The notes under the pieces are model-generated. The model made no database searches, was not told where the DNA came from, and saw nothing but the letters and a program-made list of their open reading frames with translations. Below, piece by piece: positions 25,149 through 32,884 of a stretch of 37,875 nt of DNA. Where the stretch lies: assembly GCF_905397435.1 (NCBI RefSeq), contig NZ_CAJPVI010000071.1, positions 1 to 37,875 on the forward strand. The letters are read 5' to 3'. Within the stretch, counting starts at the first letter, position 1; each line of letters starts with the position of its first letter. The stretch is from Cupriavidus numazuensis. Lineage in GTDB: Bacteria; Pseudomonadota; Gammaproteobacteria; Burkholderiales; Burkholderiaceae. A program made the translations under genes and the position numbers.

Positions 25149-25913
25149 TTAGACCTGCTGCTGGCCGCCGTCGACGAACAACTCGATGCCGTTCACAAAG
25201 CTCGCGTCCTCCGAGGCAAGAAACAGCGCGGCGCTCGCGATCTCGCCGGGCTCGCCGAGGCGCCCCATCGGGATCTGGGCAGCCAGGTAATCGGCGAGGC
25301 CCTGGCGTTGGGCCGCATCGTCACCGGCGAGGTCGAGCAGGCCGGGCGTGCGCGTCGCGCCCGGGCTGATTGTGTTCACGCGGACGCGGCGATCCTTCAG
25401 ATCGAGAATCCAACTGCGTGCGAAGGCGCGCACCGCGGCTTTCGAGGCCGAATACACGCTGAATGCAGCCGTGCCCGCGCTGCCTGCCGTGGAACCAGTA
25501 AGAATCACCGACGCGCCCTGGGCGAGCAGCGGCAGCGCTTTTTGCACCGAGAAGAGTACGCCCTTCACATTGCGATCGAAGGTGTCGTCGTAGTGTTCTT
25601 CGGTGATGGTGCCAAGCGGCAGCATCGAGCCGCCGCCGGCGTTCACGAACAGCACGTCGAGATGCCCCTGTTCTTCCTTGATCTGCGCATACAGTGCGTC
25701 GAGCTCACCCAGCTTTGTGGAATCGACACGTACCCCAGTCGCGTTGCCGCCTGCTTCGCGGATGCTCTTCACCGCGGCATCAAGTTCTGCCTGACGGCGG
25801 CCGGTGAGGTAGACGTGCGCGCCTTCTGCGGCGAAGCGCTGCGCCGTAGCGAGGCCGATGCCGCTGGTCCCGCCGGTAACCAGTGCAATCTTGTTGTCGA
25901 GCTTGCGCGCCAT
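25149..25913 (-). CDS. Short-chain dehydrogenase/reductase divergent from a LysR gene
   Basis: This is a 254-residue classical SDR: ALVTGGTSGIGLATAQRFAAEGAHVYLTGRR (cofactor, NADP(H)-leaning because of the Arg pair), VNAGGGS, catalytic Ser in LTGSTAG, and Y-S-A-S-K. Arms such as ISPGATRTPGL and the end ELFVDGGQQQV are standard. The ATG at 25913 has AAAGGAGAAACGCC upstream; an earlier ATG at 25967 has none and would cut into the promoter. It is divergently transcribed from the LysR gene at 26051. An SDR-LysR pair of this form is widespread in proteobacteria and often concerns redox-active or quinone-type compounds. It is probably independent of the CoA operon. Confidence 0.87.
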   Translation of the reverse strand: MARKLDNKIALVTGGTSGIGLATAQRFAAEGAHVYLTGRRQAELDAAVKSIREAGGNATGVRVDSTKLGELDALYAQIKEEQGHLDVLFVNAGGGSMLPLGTITEEHYDDTFDRNVKGVLFSVQKALPLLAQGASVILTGSTAGSAGTAAFSVYSASKAAVRAFARSWILDLKDRRVRVNTISPGATRTPGLLDLAGDDAAQRQGLADYLAAQIPMGRLGEPGEIASAALFLASEDASFVNGIELFVDGGQQQV

Positions 25914-26011
25914 GGCGTTTCTCCTTTCGTTCGGTAAGTGAGTAACTGTGGTGTTGGGTGCTGCCATGTGACGAGAATATCGACGCCCCGGTCTTTTCGA
26001 AATAGAATTGA

Positions 26012-26030
26012 TTGCAATCTAACGTTGCAA
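26012..26030. promoter_or_regulatory. Candidate LysR operator between the SDR and lysR genes
   Basis: TTGCAATCTAACGTTGCAA holds two copies of the palindrome TTGCAA, 13 bases apart, giving an interrupted dyad of the size LysR regulators recognise. The surrounding DNA (about 25990-26045) is clearly more AT-rich than its neighbourhood and must hold both divergent promoters. The site is 20 bases before the lysR start, fitting autoregulation. Confidence 0.45.
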
Positions 26031-26050
26031 AAATGAAAAGATGAGGGGTA

Positions 26051-26968
26051 ATGGCGAGACTGCCTGATTTCGAAGGACTCGCGATGCTCGCGAAGGTCGC
26101 CGAGGAAGGATCGTTCTCGGCCGCCGGGCGCGCGATGGGGGTGTCGGTGGCCACGGTCTCGCGTGGCGTCGCTCGTCTGGAAGAGCGGCTGGGCGCTCGG
26201 CTTTTCAACCGCACATCGCGCGAGCTCTCGCTTACCGAGTTCGGCCGGACGATCTGTGAGAAGGCCGCAGAGATCTACCGTCAGGCCGAAGAAGCAGAAA
26301 GCGCCGCGCGCGAGATGTCGGTGCAGCCTCGCGGACTGGTGCGCCTGGCCGTCCCGATGTCGTTCGGGTTGCGCTGGGTCGCGCCGCTGCTGCCCGGCTT
26401 TTTTCGCGCGTACCCGGAGGTGTCGATCGACCTGCATCTTTCGGATGCGTCGGTCGATCTGGTTGCCGACGGGTATGACGCCGCACTGCGCATCGCCGCG
26501 CTGCCAGATTCGTCGCTGGTCGCGCGACGGCTGTGCGCGGTCACACAATTCGTGGTGGCGTCGCCGGCGTATCTGAAGCGCGAAGGGCGGCCCGCCCATC
26601 CGCGCGAGCTGGCGGACCGGCCGTGCCTCTCATACGCGTACCGCGCGCGCAGCAATGTGTGGCGCTTCACGAACGCTGTGGGCGAGGAGGAGTCGGTCAT
26701 GCCGACCGGCCCGTTGCGCGTGACGAACTCGGATGCGCTGCTGCCCACGCTGCTCGACGGCCTCGCAATTGCCGAGCTACCCGAATTCATCGCTGCCGAA
26801 TATCTGGCTGATGGCCGTCTCGAAACGATCCTCACCGACTGGTCGCTGACGAAGGGCGGCCTTTACTTCGTCACGCCATCGGCGCGTGCGCGTCCCGCGA
26901 AGGTGGCTGCGATGTCCGATTATTTTGCCCAGCATCTCTCCGAGCCGTCATGGCGATGGCCGAGGTAG
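26051..26968 (+). CDS. LysR-family transcriptional regulator
   Basis: This is a 305-residue LysR regulator. The winged helix-turn-helix covers residues 5-65 (FEGLAMLAKVAEEGSFSAAGRAMGVSVATVSRGVARLEERLGARLFNRTSR), followed by the periplasmic-binding-like effector domain (VRLAVPMSFGLRWVAPLLPGFFRAYPEV). It belongs to the large group with PxxFG or PMSFG in the first effector strand, usually local regulators of a divergent oxidoreductase gene. The matching target is the SDR at 25149. The start follows AGATGAGGGGTA. The effector is unknown. Confidence 0.9.
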   Translation: MARLPDFEGLAMLAKVAEEGSFSAAGRAMGVSVATVSRGVARLEERLGARLFNRTSRELSLTEFGRTICEKAAEIYRQAEEAESAAREMSVQPRGLVRLAVPMSFGLRWVAPLLPGFFRAYPEVSIDLHLSDASVDLVADGYDAALRIAALPDSSLVARRLCAVTQFVVASPAYLKREGRPAHPRELADRPCLSYAYRARSNVWRFTNAVGEEESVMPTGPLRVTNSDALLPTLLDGLAIAELPEFIAAEYLADGRLETILTDWSLTKGGLYFVTPSARARPAKVAAMSDYFAQHLSEPSWRWPR

Positions 26969-27040
26969 TGCGTTGGCGAGGTTGTGCCGCAGCCAACGCG
27001 TTCGCGGTGACGCGAACCACTGGATGATTGCATTGATGAA

Positions 27041-27065
27041 AGGCCGCTTTCGATCGAAGCGGCCT
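27041..27065. terminator. Bidirectional terminator-like hairpin between convergent genes
   Basis: AGGCCGCTT (27041-27049) and AAGCGGCCT (27057-27065) pair perfectly over a 7-base spacer that is itself largely self-complementary. On the minus strand it is followed by TTTCATC, on the plus strand by GACGG. It lies between the 3' ends of lysR and the SOS-box gene, in a 259-base gap with nothing else apparent. Confidence 0.5.
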
Positions 27066-27227
27066 GACGGCATGTCGTGAGGATTGGCCGCTTCTGGCGG
27101 CCGGTTGCCGACCTCGATGAAGCCAGCAGGGATCGCCGCGCACACGCTCACGGCGCGCGCCCTGATCCTCCCGGTGAGATCCGCCGGACGTGGTTGCCGG
27201 TCCTTATCTCGGATTGCCCGCCTGCTG

Positions 27228-27656
27228 TCAGGCCATTTCACTGGCCGCTTCGCCAGCCAGCGCGACTTCCGTCTCTCCGGCCACCGTGCTTTCCGCAATC
27301 GCGTTGTGGTGTTCGGAAACCATGTCGCCCAGACCGATGACGACGGTGATATTCGGCGTCCAGTTCTTGCGGTCGGTGCTGACCTCGGCAAACGTGGTCA
27401 CCGTTGCGGTGTAGCCCTGCGCTCGGAGATCGTCGGCAAGCCGTTGCGCGCGCGGTTCAAGCGCGGCTTGCGGATTGTCTTCGTTGATGTCGAGTACCAG
27501 GCTGGTCTCGAATTCTTCCTTGCCCCTCTGGATTGCCGTTTGCATTGCCTTCAGTTGCTTGTTCGCGAGCGCGACGAGCTTGCTGTACCGGGATTCTTCC
27601 TGGCTGGTGCGCAATGCCTTGGCGGCGTTGATGATTTCAGTGCGGTCCACGAACAT
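27228..27656 (-). CDS. Unrecognised 142-residue protein under a LexA-box promoter
   Basis: I do not recognise this protein. The N-terminal half (residues 1-60) is helical and charged, with a run of Lys/Gln/Glu that could form a coiled coil (ESRYSKLVALANKQLKAMQTAIQRGKEEFE). The middle has a putative alpha/beta unit (QRLADDLRAQGYTATVTTF, then NITVVIGLGD), and the C-terminus is acidic. There is no signal peptide or membrane segment, so it is probably cytoplasmic. GAAAGG precedes the ATG at 27656. Its outstanding feature is the tandem LexA-type box 85 bases upstream (27740-27773), which suggests induction by DNA damage. It is not linked in strand or promoter to the catabolic genes. Candidate roles (DNA repair, toxin, stress) cannot be distinguished. 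Confidence 0.7.
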   Translation of the reverse strand: MFVDRTEIINAAKALRTSQEESRYSKLVALANKQLKAMQTAIQRGKEEFETSLVLDINEDNPQAALEPRAQRLADDLRAQGYTATVTTFAEVSTDRKNWTPNITVVIGLGDMVSEHHNAIAESTVAGETEVALAGEAASEMA

Positions 27657-27739
27657 GATTGCCTTTCGAGGTGGGGGAGAGAAAACGCAGCCGCCGCACG
27701 GGCCTGACCTCAAGGGCCAGCTTTTCCGAATGCGACGGC

Positions 27740-27773
27740 AACTGTATAAATATACAACTGTATAAATATACAG
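27740..27773 (-). promoter_or_regulatory. Tandem LexA (SOS) boxes
   Basis: Two exact copies of the 16-mer AACTGTATAAATATAC abut at 27740-27755 and 27756-27771. The second completes CTGTATAAATATACAG (27758-27773), a perfect CTG-N10-CAG dyad matching the LexA box of gamma- and beta-proteobacteria. The first (27742-27757) differs only in its last base. The only gene reading away from them is the unknown gene starting at 27656, because the IclR gene on the other side ends here. This AT-rich block stands out in GC-rich DNA. Confidence 0.8.
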
Positions 27774-27897
27774 TCATCGCCACATAACCGGCAAGACCTA
27801 GTCACTTTCTGGTCTTAGTTTTGTTTGGCGAAGACTAACGGCGTCATGGCTATCCCGCCATACGCCCGTCTGCGCATGTCTTCGTTCTGCAGGCCCG

Positions 27898-28695
27898 CTA
27901 CGACCCACGGTGGCCAAGCCGCTTCGAAACGGCCTGTGCACAAGTGCCCAAGGCTTTGGCGACCGGGCCGTCCCAATCGGTATCGACCGTGCCGGTCGGC
28001 CCCATGATGGTGATGGTCAGCGCAATGTTTCCCGAGTAGTCGAACACCGGGGCGGAGAAGGCGACGATCCCGGGAGTCGGATGGTTGATGCTGCGGGACA
28101 TATGGCGCGCCCGGGCTTCCTTGATCATTTCCTCGACCACGGTGGCGTCCAGCGGATGCGCGATATCGGGGCCGAGACGTACGCGGTCGTCCAGCAGCAG
28201 CTTCTCGGTGAACTGGCGCGGCAGAAAGGCAGAGAAGACCCTGCCGGTCGCGGTGTTGGCGAGCGACATGACGGTCCCCGTGCGGATATTCGTGTGAATG
28301 GGGTAGGACGCATCGATCAGCCGCACGATGACCGGCCCGAGGTTTCCCCATACGGCGAGCGCGACTGCGTGCGAGGTTTCTTCTGACAGCGCTTCGGCGA
28401 ACGGTGTGGCCTCGCGGATCGGATTGAGCGTCTGCAGGCTCGTCAGTCCCAGCTGAATCGCCATGGGGCCGAGCAGGTAGTGGCCCGTCACCGGGTCCTG
28501 CGCCACGAGACCGATTTTCCCGAAGCTCACCAGGTAGGGATGGATCTTGCCGGACGGCATGTTGGCTGCCTTTACAAGATCGCGCAGCGCCATCGGGCGG
28601 GCCTCGGACGCCAGCACCTTCAGGATTTCTCCTCCGACTTCGATCGACTGTATGCCGCGACGCTCGCGCTCGGGTGCCGGTTCGGTGTGATCCAC
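27898..28695 (-). CDS. IclR-family transcriptional regulator
   Basis: This is a 265-residue IclR regulator. It has an N-terminal winged helix-turn-helix (about 16-78: SIEVGGEILKVLASEARPMALRDLVKAANMPSGKIHPYLVSFGKIGLV) and the GAF-like effector domain (LNPIREATPFAEALSEETSHAVALAVWG onward, ending with FSAPVFDYSGNIALTITIMGP). IclR proteins usually repress or activate a neighbouring aromatic or carboxylate catabolic operon. It is divergent from the flavoprotein gene at 28869 with a 173-base intergenic region that contains a perfect palindrome at 28737-28755. Regulation of the flavoprotein-SDR-transporter operon is the natural reading. Confidence 0.92.
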   Translation of the reverse strand: MDHTEPAPERERRGIQSIEVGGEILKVLASEARPMALRDLVKAANMPSGKIHPYLVSFGKIGLVAQDPVTGHYLLGPMAIQLGLTSLQTLNPIREATPFAEALSEETSHAVALAVWGNLGPVIVRLIDASYPIHTNIRTGTVMSLANTATGRVFSAFLPRQFTEKLLLDDRVRLGPDIAHPLDATVVEEMIKEARARHMSRSINHPTPGIVAFSAPVFDYSGNIALTITIMGPTGTVDTDWDGPVAKALGTCAQAVSKRLGHRGS

Positions 28696-28736
28696 GGTAC
28701 GTCCCTGCCATGAGATGGAATGTGCACGCAGTATAG

Positions 28737-28755
28737 CATTAGATAATATCTAATG
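28737..28755. promoter_or_regulatory. Perfect palindrome, probable IclR operator
   Basis: CATTAGATAATATCTAATG has perfect 9-base arms around a single central base. It lies 42 bases from the IclR start and 114 from the flavoprotein start, in an AT-rich divergent promoter region. IclR-family operators are typically AT-rich dyads of this length. A related core, TTAGTACTAA, occurs at 28795-28804. Confidence 0.65.
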
Positions 28756-28794
28756 AACAAGCATAGGGTTAACGGGTAGATATATTCAATTGCG

Positions 28795-28804
28795 TTAGTA
28801 CTAA
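28795..28804. promoter_or_regulatory. Second TTAG/CTAA dyad in the IclR-flavoprotein intergenic region
   Basis: TTAGTACTAA is a perfect 10-base palindrome sharing the TTAG...CTAA half-sites of the longer dyad at 28737-28755, and it lies 65 bases upstream of the flavoprotein start. It may be a second, weaker binding site for the same regulator, placed where it would affect the flavoprotein promoter. Confidence 0.35.
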
Positions 28805-28868
28805 TCTAGCAATCATGGCGACGACCCGGACCCACCGGCCAACCGCCCGCACTTGAATGGAGAAGTCG

Positions 28869-30626
28869 ATGTCTACACTGCAACAGGAAACATGTGACGT
28901 CCTGATCATCGGATCGGGCGTTGCCGGCATGTCGGCGGCCATTGCCGCCGCCAGCCGGGGGCTGAAGGTGATCGTGGCCGAGAAGGCGAGCTACTACGGC
29001 GGTACCACGGCCCGATCGGGCGGCTGGCTCTGGGTGCCCAACACCCATCTGGCCAAGGCCTACGGTCACCATGAAATGCCGGACCAGGCGCTGACCTATA
29101 TCCAGAATCAGGCCGGCGCCGGGTTCGACGAGGCGCGGGTGCGCGCTTTCCTGGCCAACGGCCCGAAGGCCATTGAGTTCTTCATGTCCAGGACCGCGGT
29201 CCAGTTCGACATGCCGCTCACTTTCCCCGACTATCACGCCGAGGCGCCGGGCGCCACGCAAGGCGGCCGCTCGATGGTGACCCGCCCCTACGACGCGCGC
29301 GAGTTAGGGCCGCTGCTGAAGACGCTCGGCCCGGTGCTGCCGGAGTTGACGGTCTTCGGCGTGACGATCGGCTCGGGCAAGGAGATCGTCCACTTCATGC
29401 GGGTCACGCGTTCGCTCGCGTCCGCGTGGTACGTCACCAAACGCCTGACCAGGCATTTCCTGGAGGTAATGAAGTACGGACGGGGCATGACGCTGACCAA
29501 CGGCAACGCACTGGCCGCGCGGCTGGCGAAGTCCGCGGCCGACCTGTCGGTTCCGGTCTGGCTGTCGTCGCCGGCGGTGCGCTTGCTGCGGGATGGCGAC
29601 CGGGTAACGGGGGCGGTGGTGGAGCGCGAGGGCCAGCGCGTCAACGTGACGGCGCGTCACGGCGTGGTACTGGCGAGCGGTGGATTCCCGCATGACCGCG
29701 AGCGCCGCAAGGAAACCTATCCGCACGTGCGGGCCGGCCATGGCCACTATTCGCCGACCCCGCAGACCAATGTGGGCGACGGCGTCCGCATGGCCGAAGA
29801 GGTCGGCGGCATGTTTGACAGGACGCTGTCGAATGCCGCCGCATGGACGCCCATGTCGCTTGTGCCGCGTAAAGATGGCACGACGGGCATCATGCCCCAT
29901 TTCATCGACCGTGCGAAACCCGGCGTGATCGCGGTTAGCCTGGATGGCAAGCGCTTTGCCAACGAGGCGAACTCCTACCATGATCTGGTGCAGGCGATGA
30001 TCGCCGCCTCGAAGGGCAAGTCCGAGACGGCGTGCTGGCTGGTTGCTGACCACGCCGCCATCCGCCACTACGGCCTTGGCTTCGTCAAGCCATTCCCCAT
30101 GCCCCTGGGCCCGCATTTGCGTAACGGTTACCTCAAGCGCGGCAAGACGGTGGAAGCCCTTGCCAAGCAGATCGGTGTGGATGCGGCGACGCTCGCCGCC
30201 ACCGTTCGCCAGTACAACGACTCCGCACAGTTCGGCCGCGATCCCGAGTTCGGCCGTGGCAGCAAGGCCTACAACCGCTACCAGGGCGATGCGCTGCATG
30301 CGCCCAATCCCTGCGTTGCGCCGCTCGCCGCCGGACCGTTCTATGCGCTCAAGCTCGTGCCGGGCGATCTGGGGTCCTTCATGGGAATCCGCACCAACGA
30401 GCATGCGCAGGTGGTGTCGGCAGACGAGGAGCCGATCCCCGGCCTCTACGCCGCTGGCAATGATGCCGCGAGCATCATGGGCGGCGAGTACAACGGCGCG
30501 GGCATCACGCTCGGTCCGGGCCTGACATTCGGTTACATCGCAGGCAACCACATTGCCGATCGCGCGCAGGTCAAGCACCCGAATCCGGTCGCGGCGGCTG
30601 CGCGCGTGCCGCTGGCCATGCACTGA
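28869..30626 (+). CDS. FAD-dependent dehydrogenase of the 3-ketosteroid dehydrogenase/fumarate reductase family
   Basis: This is a 585-residue flavoprotein. The Rossmann start DVLIIGSGVAGMSAAIAAASRG (10-31) and GGTTARSGG (44-52) bind FAD. GGRSMVTRPYDARELG and the C-terminal block IPGLYAAGNDAASIMGGEYNGAGITLGPGLTFGYIAG follow the layout of 3-ketosteroid delta1- and delta4-dehydrogenases. The tyrosine in the EYNGAG turn (about residue 540) corresponds to a KstD active-site tyrosine. Family members also include flavoproteins of other substrates, so steroid activity is plausible but not certain. The ATG at 28869 has GGAGAAGTCG upstream; an ATG at 28857 would overlap that site. It heads an operon with an SDR and transporters. 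Confidence 0.85.
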   Translation: MSTLQQETCDVLIIGSGVAGMSAAIAAASRGLKVIVAEKASYYGGTTARSGGWLWVPNTHLAKAYGHHEMPDQALTYIQNQAGAGFDEARVRAFLANGPKAIEFFMSRTAVQFDMPLTFPDYHAEAPGATQGGRSMVTRPYDARELGPLLKTLGPVLPELTVFGVTIGSGKEIVHFMRVTRSLASAWYVTKRLTRHFLEVMKYGRGMTLTNGNALAARLAKSAADLSVPVWLSSPAVRLLRDGDRVTGAVVEREGQRVNVTARHGVVLASGGFPHDRERRKETYPHVRAGHGHYSPTPQTNVGDGVRMAEEVGGMFDRTLSNAAAWTPMSLVPRKDGTTGIMPHFIDRAKPGVIAVSLDGKRFANEANSYHDLVQAMIAASKGKSETACWLVADHAAIRHYGLGFVKPFPMPLGPHLRNGYLKRGKTVEALAKQIGVDAATLAATVRQYNDSAQFGRDPEFGRGSKAYNRYQGDALHAPNPCVAPLAAGPFYALKLVPGDLGSFMGIRTNEHAQVVSADEEPIPGLYAAGNDAASIMGGEYNGAGITLGPGLTFGYIAGNHIADRAQVKHPNPVAAAARVPLAMH

Positions 30627-30709
30627 TTTCCCTCTCGATTCCTGCCATCCCGCGACCGCACGACGGCGGCCGCGTGGGGGCGCTCACGCTGAATTTCTTT
30701 GGATCCATC

Positions 30710-31471
30710 ATGATGATTCCTCCACTACTGGCCGGGAAGGTCGCTTTCATTACCGGCGCTGGGCAGGGCAACGGCCGGGCCATTGCCCTCGGTCTTGCCG
30801 AGGCCGGCGCGACGGTCGTTGTGACCGACATGAACGAAGCCAATGCCCACGAGACCGCCGCAATGATCGACGCCCGCGGACACGCGGCGCGCGCCTGCGG
30901 ACTGGACGTGACCGATGCCGGCCAATGCCGTGCCGTTGCGGCGGCGATCACTGACAGCGTCGGTCCCATCGACGTGCTGGTGAACAACGCCGGCATCCTG
31001 ATCCGCGAAGGCATCGACAGCGTCAACGCGCTGCACAACCTGCAGCAGGTGATGAAAGTCAATTGCGAAGGCACGTTCAACGTCTGCCACGCCTGGCTGC
31101 CGGCCCTGCGTCAGACGCGCGGCGCAATCGTCAACGTCGCGTCGATCGCCTCGTTCTCCGGTCAGCCGAACACGCTCGGATACTCGCCCTCGAAAGGGGC
31201 GGTGAAGATGCTGACCCAGTCCCTGGCAGCCGATCTTGCAGCCGATGGTGTGCGCGTCAATGCCATTGCACCGGGTGTCATCGAAACACCGATGACCGTT
31301 TCGACGCGCTCGGATCCGGCGAAGCTCGAACGCTTCATGAGCCGCATCCCGATGAAACGCGTCGGCAAGCCGGAAGAACTGGTTGGGGCGGTGCTGTTCC
31401 TGGCCTCGTCGATGTCCACCTACGTGACCGGGGTGACGCTGCCGGTCGACGGCGGCTACCTCGCCGCCTGA
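30710..31471 (+). CDS. Short-chain dehydrogenase/reductase (SDR)
   Basis: This is a 253-residue classical SDR. ITGAGQGNGRAIALGLAEAGATVVVTDMN gives an NAD(H)-type fingerprint with Asp after the second strand. NNAGILIREG, Ser in VASIAS, Y-S-P-S-K, APGVIETPMT and the end VTGVTLPVDGGYLAA are all as expected. Two adjacent ATGs (30710 and 30713) follow TTTGGATCC, a weak site; the upstream in-frame ATG at 30674 has none. It lies 83 bases after the flavoprotein gene and 57 before the transporter, probably one transcript. It likely oxidises a secondary alcohol made or consumed by the flavoprotein's pathway. Confidence 0.87.
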   Translation: MMIPPLLAGKVAFITGAGQGNGRAIALGLAEAGATVVVTDMNEANAHETAAMIDARGHAARACGLDVTDAGQCRAVAAAITDSVGPIDVLVNNAGILIREGIDSVNALHNLQQVMKVNCEGTFNVCHAWLPALRQTRGAIVNVASIASFSGQPNTLGYSPSKGAVKMLTQSLAADLAADGVRVNAIAPGVIETPMTVSTRSDPAKLERFMSRIPMKRVGKPEELVGAVLFLASSMSTYVTGVTLPVDGGYLAA

Positions 31472-31528
31472 GTCCCATAAAGAGGCGGGCGCGGACAAGT
31501 GCCTGCCCAATTGTTCAGGAGACAAACG

Positions 31529-32884
31529 ATGACACAGGCATCTCGCACCATCGACGTGCAGTCCTTCATCGACACGGCACGCTTTTCTTCCTGCCAGTGG
31601 CTGGTCCTTGCATTGTGCTTTCTGGTCGTGGCGGCCGACGGCTATGACACGGCCGCGATCGGCTTTATTGCGCCATCGCTGGCGCACGAATGGGGGATTG
31701 CACGAAGCGAACTCGGTGTCGTCATGAGCGCCGCGCTTGCCGGGCTGAGCCTCGGCGCGATCTTCGCGGGACCCGTGGCAGATCGCATTGGCCGCAAGAC
31801 GGTGCTGGTGGCAGCGGTCACGTGCTTTGGCGCGTGGACGCTCGTTGCCGCCCACGCGCAGACCATCATGGCATTGACGGTCTTGCGGTTCCTGACCGGA
31901 CTCGGACTTGGCGCGGCAATGCCAACGACCATCACGATGATGTCGGAGTACGCGCCGGCCCGTCTTCGCTCGCTGACGGTGAATGCCATGTACTGCGGTT
32001 TCTCCGCGGGTCTGGTCGCGGGCGGCGCGGCATCGGCCTGGCTGATTCCCCACTTCGGCTGGCCTAGCGTGCTTACAGCTGGCGGCATTGCGCCGCTGGG
32101 GCTTGCCGTGCTGCTGCTGGCGCTGCTTCCGGAGTCGGCCCAGTTCCTCGCGGTGCGTGCCGGCGCGGGCGAACGGATCGCGGCAATCCTGAAGCGCATC
32201 GATCCCCGGCAATCGCTGGAACACTGTACGTTCGTCGCACCGGTGGCCGTGGCCGGAAAGCATGGCAAAGCCTCGGCGCTTGCACTGATCCTGTCGGCCG
32301 GATACCGCCGGCGCACCTTCCTGCTTTGGCTGGCGTGCTTCATGAGCCTGGTGATCTACTACCTCATGACCAACTGGATGCCGACGCTGTTCCGTGAAGC
32401 CGGCTTCAGCGTCGAACGTGGCGCCTTGCTGGCATCGCTGTTTTCCCTCGGCGGCTTGCTGGGTAACCTGGCCGCCGGCTGGATGATGGACCGCTTCAAC
32501 GCCAACCGTACGATCGTCGTCGCCTATATGCTGGCTGCCGCGCTGGTCGTCATGGTGGGACGCAGTATCGACCATCCGCAGTTCCTCGGCCTCTCGCTTT
32601 TCCTGTGCGGAACCGTTGTCACGAGCGCGGCGACTTCGATGTCGACCTATGCGGCCAGCCTCTATCCGACCGAGGCACGTACCACTGGCGTCGCGTGGAT
32701 GCAGGGCATCGGGCGAATCGGCGGCATGGCGGGGGCGTTCATCGGCGCGGGCTTGCTTGGCCTTGGCTGGGGCTTCGCCGATGTCTTCGGATTGCTGGCC
32801 GTGCCCGCAATGGTGGCGGCGTGCGCTGTGTTCGTGATTGCGAAGCCATGCCAGGGTTACCCCGTTGCGAGGGCGGCGGAGTGA
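31529..32884 (+). CDS. MFS transporter, aromatic acid:H+ symporter (AAHS) type
   Basis: This is a 451-residue inner-membrane transporter with about 12 membrane helices. The AAHS signature D-G-Y-D-T-A-A-I-G-F-I-A-P in the first helix, GPVADRIGRKTVL (loop 2-3) and the longer central loop (AERIAAILKRIDP region) place it near PcaK, MhpT and GenK, which import aromatic or related carboxylic acids with protons. AGGAGACAAACG precedes the ATG at 31529. Its stop overlaps the next transporter's GTG start by 4 bases. It suggests that the substrate of this locus is a carboxylic acid, aromatic or alicyclic. Confidence 0.9.
   Translation: MTQASRTIDVQSFIDTARFSSCQWLVLALCFLVVAADGYDTAAIGFIAPSLAHEWGIARSELGVVMSAALAGLSLGAIFAGPVADRIGRKTVLVAAVTCFGAWTLVAAHAQTIMALTVLRFLTGLGLGAAMPTTITMMSEYAPARLRSLTVNAMYCGFSAGLVAGGAASAWLIPHFGWPSVLTAGGIAPLGLAVLLLALLPESAQFLAVRAGAGERIAAILKRIDPRQSLEHCTFVAPVAVAGKHGKASALALILSAGYRRRTFLLWLACFMSLVIYYLMTNWMPTLFREAGFSVERGALLASLFSLGGLLGNLAAGWMMDRFNANRTIVVAYMLAAALVVMVGRSIDHPQFLGLSLFLCGTVVTSAATSMSTYAASLYPTEARTTGVAWMQGIGRIGGMAGAFIGAGLLGLGWGFADVFGLLAVPAMVAACAVFVIAKPCQGYPVARAAE

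Noticed and set aside
28869..30626. Firm naming of the flavoprotein as kstD/tesH
   Set aside because: The family layout fits, but I could not confirm the remaining active-site tyrosines and the neighbours are not steroid-specific, so the gene symbol was withheld.
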